Assembly: GCA_017425765.1 (NCBI GenBank)
Contig: JAFOXE010000236.1
Span: 1 to 10,770, forward strand
Source: Paraprevotella sp.
GTDB taxonomy: Bacteria; Bacteroidota; Bacteroidia; Bacteroidales; Bacteroidaceae
Reading direction: 5' to 3'
DNA: 10,770 nucleotides
Shown here: in pieces, positions 6,693 through 10,770 of the stretch
Layout: the number at the start of each line of letters is the position of its first letter
Numbering within the stretch: the first letter of the stretch is position 1
Notes under the pieces: model-generated
Database searches by the model: none
What the model saw: the letters and a program-made list of their open reading frames with translations, nothing else
What the model was told of the DNA's origin: nothing
Position numbers and translations under genes: made by a program

Positions 6693-7544
6693 ATGCTAAG
6701 AATTGCAGTACAATCTAAAGGACGTCTGTATGAAGACACAATGGCTCTGCTCGCTGAATCTGGAATTAAAATCTCTTCTTCAAAGCGCACGTTGTTGGTG
6801 CAATCATCAAATTTTCCTGTAGAGATTCTTTATCTCCGCGATGATGATATCCCGCAGTCGGTTGCTACAGGTGTAGCCGATTTGGGTATTGTGGGTGAAA
6901 ACGAGTTTGTGGAACGTGGAGAAGACGCAGACATCATACGTCGTTTGGGATTTAGTAAGTGTCGTTTGTCGTTGGCCATTCCTAGGGCTATCGAGTATAA
7001 TGGTCCACAATGGTTTTCAGGCAAGAAGATAGCCACCTCTTATCCAAACATCTTACGTCAGTATATGGATAAGAATGGAGTGCAGGCCGATATCCATGTG
7101 ATAACCGGTTCGGTAGAGATTTCTCCGGGTATTGGATTGGCAGATGGTATATTCGATATTGTAAGTTCAGGTTCAACACTTGTGAGCAACAATCTTCGTG
7201 AGGTTGAGGTTGTGATGAAGAGTGAGGCATTGCTTATCGGTAATAAAGAAATTAGTGACGAGAAGAAATCGATATTGGACGAACTGCTTTTTCGCATTGA
7301 AGCTGTGAAGAATGCAGAAGACAAGAAGTATGTGTTGATGAATGTTCCTACAGATAAGGTAGAAGAAGTAGTAGCGGTGTTACCGGGTGCAAAAAGTCCT
7401 ACCGTGATGCCTTTGGCGCAAGAGGGATGGAACAGTGTACATACGGTTATTGACGAGAAATCTTTTTGGGAAATTATCAGCAAACTCAAGGAATTGGGAG
7501 CACAGGGTATTCTTGTTCTTCCAATCGAGAAGATGATTTTGTAA
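6693..7544 (+). CDS. hisG: ATP phosphoribosyltransferase, long form
   Basis: HisG condenses ATP with PRPP to give phosphoribosyl-ATP, the committed step of histidine synthesis. The 283-residue length fits the long, homohexameric form with a C-terminal regulatory domain. MLRIAVQSKGRLYEDT is the family N-terminus; the PRPP-binding loop is DIVSSGSTLVSNNL (155-168). Residues from about 210 to 283, including VPTDKVEEVV and GILVLPIEKMI, form the ACT-like regulatory domain that binds histidine. The frame is open from a TTG at 6657, but the ATG at 6693 gives the standard N-terminus and follows an A-rich stretch. It is first in the operon, 48 bases past the attenuator hairpin. Expression is inferred to be under attenuation and activity under histidine feedback. 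Confidence 0.96.
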   Translation: MLRIAVQSKGRLYEDTMALLAESGIKISSSKRTLLVQSSNFPVEILYLRDDDIPQSVATGVADLGIVGENEFVERGEDADIIRRLGFSKCRLSLAIPRAIEYNGPQWFSGKKIATSYPNILRQYMDKNGVQADIHVITGSVEISPGIGLADGIFDIVSSGSTLVSNNLREVEVVMKSEALLIGNKEISDEKKSILDELLFRIEAVKNAEDKKYVLMNVPTDKVEEVVAVLPGAKSPTVMPLAQEGWNSVHTVIDEKSFWEIISKLKELGAQGILVLPIEKMIL

Positions 7545-7554
7545 GCAGAACACT

Positions 7555-8844
7555 ATGAAAGTTATAAAATTTCCACAACCGGCCGAATGGGACGAGCTAT
7601 TAAAACGTCCAACAAAAGATGCTGCCGATTTGAACGAAACGGTGTCGGCTGTACTAAATCGGGTTCGTCAGAATGGTGACGAGGCCGTAAAAGAATACGA
7701 ACGATTGTTTGATAAGGTGGAGTTGTCTTGTCTGGCAGTGAGCGAGGAGGAGATGGATGAAGCCGATACGCTAATCCCGGACAACTTGAAAGCGGCTTTG
7801 AAGTTGGCGCATGAAAACATAGAGAAATTTCATGCGTCGCAGAAGTTTGAGAGTAATAAGGTGGAGGTGCGTCCCGGAGTTTCTTGTTGGCAAAAATCAG
7901 TGCCTATTGAGAAAGTGGGCTTGTATGTTCCTGGTGGAACAGCTCCTTTGTTTTCAACTGTATTGATGTTGGCTACCCCGGCACGTATCGCCGGATGTCG
8001 TGAAATAGTATTGTGTACACCTCCAAATCGTGAGGGGAAGGTGCATCCTGCTATTTTGTGTGCAGCACGTATTGCTGGAGTAAATCGCATCTTCAAAATA
8101 GGCGGTGTACAAGCAATTGGGGCTATGGCTTATGGTACGGAAAGTGTGCCGAAGGTGTATAAGATTTTTGGTCCAGGCAATCAGTATGTTATGGCAGCAA
8201 AACAACAGGTTTCGATGGGGGCTGCTGCAATTGATATGCCCGCCGGACCGTCGGAAGTTGAAGTGTTGGCTGATGAAACATCAAATCCCACTTTCGTTGC
8301 GGCAGATTTGTTGTCACAAGCTGAACATGGTGTGGATAGTCAGGTTCTTTTGGTAACTACCAGTGAGGTGTTAATTGAGAAAGTGCAACAAGAGGTAGAA
8401 AGACAATTGCAACAACTTCCACGTCGTGAAATAGCTATGCAGTCTTTGCAATATAGTAAGATTATTTTGGTGAAAAATGTAGATGAGGCAATGGAAATAA
8501 CGAATCGTTATGCTCCGGAGCATCTCATTATCGAAACAAAGGATTATCTTCAACTTGCCGAACGTGTGGTGAATGCAGGTAGCGTTTTCCTTGGTGCCTA
8601 TACACCGGAAAGTGCGGGTGATTATGCTTCAGGAACAAATCATACGCTGCCCACAAACGGATATGCTACGGCTTATAGTGGCGTGAATTTAGATAGTTAT
8701 CACCGTAAGATTACTTTCCAAGAACTGACCGAAGAAGGTATCAGAACGATAGGTCCTGCAGTGGAGATTATGGCAGAAAACGAACAGTTAAACGGACATA
8801 AGAATGCAATGACTGTTCGTCTTACCGACTTGAACCAATCATAA
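7555..8844 (+). CDS. hisD: Histidinol dehydrogenase
   Basis: HisD carries out the last two steps of histidine synthesis: NAD-dependent, zinc-dependent oxidation of L-histidinol through histidinal to histidine. The 429-residue length is standard. By alignment with the E. coli enzyme from memory, the zinc ligands are Q255 and H258 (in LSQAEHG), D356 (in ESAGDYASG) and H415 (in NGHKNA). The catalytic pair is E322-H323 (in APEHLI). The nucleotide-binding region includes VGLYVPGG (121-128). All key residues appear present. It starts 10 bases after the hisG stop, so it lies in the same transcript. Confidence 0.97.
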   Translation: MKVIKFPQPAEWDELLKRPTKDAADLNETVSAVLNRVRQNGDEAVKEYERLFDKVELSCLAVSEEEMDEADTLIPDNLKAALKLAHENIEKFHASQKFESNKVEVRPGVSCWQKSVPIEKVGLYVPGGTAPLFSTVLMLATPARIAGCREIVLCTPPNREGKVHPAILCAARIAGVNRIFKIGGVQAIGAMAYGTESVPKVYKIFGPGNQYVMAAKQQVSMGAAAIDMPAGPSEVEVLADETSNPTFVAADLLSQAEHGVDSQVLLVTTSEVLIEKVQQEVERQLQQLPRREIAMQSLQYSKIILVKNVDEAMEITNRYAPEHLIIETKDYLQLAERVVNAGSVFLGAYTPESAGDYASGTNHTLPTNGYATAYSGVNLDSYHRKITFQELTEEGIRTIGPAVEIMAENEQLNGHKNAMTVRLTDLNQS

Positions 8845-8856
8845 AAGGATAGGAAA

Positions 8857-9903
8857 ATGATGAAAGAATTGCAAGAATTGGTACGTCCCAATATATGGAA
8901 ACTTAAGCCCTATAGCTCAGCACGTGATGAATACAAAGGTGTGGCAGCTTCTGTGTTTTTGGATGCAAATGAGAGTCCTTTTAATGATACCTATAATAGA
9001 TATCCTGATCCGTTGCAGTTGGAGTTGAAACAAAAATTGGAGCGTGTAAAGGGAGTGCCTGAGTCACAAATCTTTTTGGGTAATGGAAGCGATGAAGCCA
9101 TAGACCTTGTGTTTAGAGTATTTTGTGAGCCTTATGTAGATAATGTGGTGGCCATTGCGCCAACATATGGTATGTATGAGGTTTGTGCAGACATCAACGG
9201 AGTGGAATACCGTCCGGTGTTGTTGAACGATAGTTTTGATTTGTCGGCTGACGATTTGTTGGCAGCAACGGACGAACATACAAAAGTGATTTTTTTGTGT
9301 TCGCCAAATAATCCTACCGGTAACGACTTGAATCGCAATGAAGTGGTACGTGTGTTGGAAAACTTTTCAGGAATTGTTGTAGTGGATGAAGCCTATTCGG
9401 AATTTTCACAACAACGTCCGTTCCGTGAAGATTTATCCAAGTATCCTAATCTTATCGTACTCAATACTTTTTCTAAAGCATGGGGATGTGCCGGTATAAG
9501 ATTAGGTATGGCTTTTGCTTCAAAGTGCATTATCGACCTATTTAATAAGGTAAAATATCCTTATAATGTGAATTTGTTGACACAGCAGTATGCTTTGGAT
9601 ATTTTGAAGAAGTGGCGCACTGTGAATGATCGGGTGGGCATATTATTGAAGGAACGCAGTCATGTGATTAGGGCATTCTCGGAGTTGACTTTCTGTGAAA
9701 GTGTATATCCGACACAGGCAAACTTCTTCTTAGCCAAAGTGATAGATGCTGATTCTATATATAGTTTTTTAGTGCAAAAGGGAATCATTGTCCGTAATCG
9801 CAATAAGATTGTTCGTTGTGGAAATTGTCTGAGAATTACCATTGGTACACCGGAGGAAAATAAAGCACTTATGGATGTTTTACACCAATATTCTAATATT
9901 TGA
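8857..9903 (+). CDS. hisC: Histidinol-phosphate aminotransferase
   Basis: HisC transfers an amino group from glutamate to imidazole-acetol phosphate, giving histidinol phosphate, with PLP as cofactor. The 348-residue protein is a fold-type I aminotransferase. It shows the HisC opening [23 protein letters not shown] (35-42), GNGSDEAI (75-82), NNPTG (151-155), VDEAYSEF (176-183) and the PLP lysine K207 in [12 protein letters not shown], with R215 in the same motif. All catalytic residues appear intact. It starts 12 bases after hisD. The ATG at 8860 is an equally good start, one residue shorter. Confidence 0.96.
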   Translation: MMKELQELVRPNIWKLKPYSSARDEYKGVAASVFLDANESPFNDTYNRYPDPLQLELKQKLERVKGVPESQIFLGNGSDEAIDLVFRVFCEPYVDNVVAIAPTYGMYEVCADINGVEYRPVLLNDSFDLSADDLLAATDEHTKVIFLCSPNNPTGNDLNRNEVVRVLENFSGIVVVDEAYSEFSQQRPFREDLSKYPNLIVLNTFSKAWGCAGIRLGMAFASKCIIDLFNKVKYPYNVNLLTQQYALDILKKWRTVNDRVGILLKERSHVIRAFSELTFCESVYPTQANFFLAKVIDADSIYSFLVQKGIIVRNRNKIVRCGNCLRITIGTPEENKALMDVLHQYSNI

Positions 9904-9908
9904 ATGTC

Positions 9909-10553
9909 ATGAAAAAAGCTTTGTTTATAGATCGCGATGGAACAATCTTGCGAGAGCCTGCTGATGAGCAGATTGACTCGTTTGAAAAGTTTGAGTTTTT
10001 GCCTGGTGTATTAGGTGCTCTTTCTTTCTTAAGAACAAAGACCGATTACGAGTTTGTCATGGTGTCGAATCAAGATGGTTTGGGCACGGAAGCATATCCT
10101 GAAGATACCTTTTGGCCTACGCATAATTTGATGTTGAATACGTTGAAAGGGGAAGGTATAGAATTCGATGACATTCTGATAGACAGAAGTTTTCCTCATG
10201 AGAATCTACCCACTCGCAAACCGGGTGTAGGGATGCTTGGAGCCTATATGAAGGGTGAGTATGATATGGGAAAGTGTTTTGTGGTGGGAGATCGTGAGAC
10301 CGACGCTCAATTGGCACGTAATCTTGGTTGTAAGGCTGTAATTATTCGTGAAACAGATGATTTACCCGAGGGAGATGAACGTGTAACGTATGTGTCTTCT
10401 TGGAATAAAGCACTAGAGATTCTTTTTGCTGGTGCACGAAGAGCTTCGGTAAAGCGTACGACTAAGGAAACTGATATCTACGTCGAAGTAAATTTAGATG
10501 GAAGTGGTATTTCGCATATTCACACGGGGTTAGGATTTTTTGATCACATGTTG
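9909..10553 (+). pseudogene. hisB: Bifunctional histidinol-phosphatase / imidazoleglycerol-phosphate dehydratase, truncated at a junction
   Basis: The N-terminal part is a HAD phosphatase domain: DRDGT (residues 8-12, nucleophile D8 and acid D10), SNQDGLG (53-59), RKPG (103-106) and GDRETD (127-132). It removes phosphate from histidinol phosphate. The zinc-loop cysteines of E. coli HisB are absent here ([10 protein letters not shown], 93-102), as I recall for other Bacteroidales HisB. A dehydratase domain begins near 177 ([24 protein letters not shown]) and reaches GLGFFDHML (207-215). Family members then continue with a residue such as Asp or Glu and a long remainder; here the match stops at about 10553. 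The frame stays open to 10625 but encodes unrelated residues. Only about 215 of an expected 350-380 residues are present. It starts 5 bases after hisC from the ATG at 9909, rather than an in-frame TTG at 9900. Listed as a broken gene; the break is probably an assembly artefact. Confidence 0.85.
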
Positions 10554-10770
10554 ACCGGCAGGCCCAGCTCACCGTTGCAGGTCTTGCCGCCGAATTTGGC
10601 GGAGAAAACCGTGTCGGACACATAGCCCACGGCGCTGGGAGCCAGACCGGTGGTGTAGGAGTTGATGATGACGAACAGCGGATCGTCGGAGAGCACCTTC
10701 ACGACCTCCTGGAGGAAGGGATAGAAGCTGGTCTCCATCTTCCAGATCTCACCGCTGGGGCCACGGCCAT
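10553..10770 (-). CDS. Class I SAM-dependent methyltransferase fragment (foreign, partial at both ends)
   Basis: The minus strand is open through the tail and reads [35 protein letters not shown] and [13 protein letters not shown]. This matches a C-terminal part of a Firmicutes-type class I SAM-dependent methyltransferase related to the rRNA cytosine-methylating group, which typically has 'DPPSYGRGPxGExWKLE' and 'INSYTTGL'. About 72 codons are present; the N-terminus runs off the window and the C-terminus is lost at the junction with hisB. Base composition is much richer in GC (about 60% by eye) than the rest of the window, and codon use differs. It does not belong to the his operon. The exact family within SAM methyltransferases is my recognition and was not searched. 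Confidence 0.7.

Noticed and set aside
10554..10625. The apparent C-terminal 24 residues of the hisB frame
   Set aside because: They are an out-of-frame reading of the foreign methyltransferase fragment, not dehydratase sequence.

Overview
The window looks like part of a Bacteroidales genome, possibly Prevotellaceae or Bacteroidaceae. The evidence is low-to-moderate GC, A-rich translation starts without Shine-Dalgarno sequences, TAnnTTTG-type -7 promoter elements, and Bacteroidales-like His and uridine kinase proteins. The last ~217 bases are an exception: they are much richer in GC and carry a fragment of a Firmicutes-like methyltransferase gene. The window is therefore probably the end of a metagenomic contig with a chimeric tail.

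Layout. Bases 1-252 are a leader with a candidate promoter. Bases 253-1341 (+) encode a HpaII-family restriction-endonuclease homologue with no methyltransferase beside it and an apparent loss of the expected active-site lysine. A strong, probably bidirectional, terminator hairpin (1428-1468) separates it from a convergent two-gene unit on the minus strand: udk (5527-4916) followed by a large fused nuclease-helicase (4907-1521). Udk is expressed divergently from a rightward pair, a Dabb-domain protein (5626-5931) and a PaaI-like hotdog thioesterase (5937-6422). The two divergent -7 elements abut at 5580-5595.

From 6473 onward lies a histidine biosynthesis operon in the order hisG, hisD, hisC, hisB. 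It is preceded by a promoter, a 17-codon leader peptide with four His codons (HHHLH), and a 15-bp terminator hairpin with competing upstream pairings. This is a textbook architecture for ribosome-mediated transcription attenuation. HisG makes phosphoribosyl-ATP (first step), HisB and HisC act late, and HisD makes histidine. The remaining his genes would be expected downstream but are cut off.

hisB stops matching its family at about 10553, inside the dehydratase domain. From there the sequence is a GC-rich, minus-strand fragment of a class I SAM-dependent methyltransferase gene, which runs off the window end. The points most worth a second look are the His attenuator, the chimeric junction, the solitary and apparently altered HpaII homologue, and the back-to-back divergent promoter.
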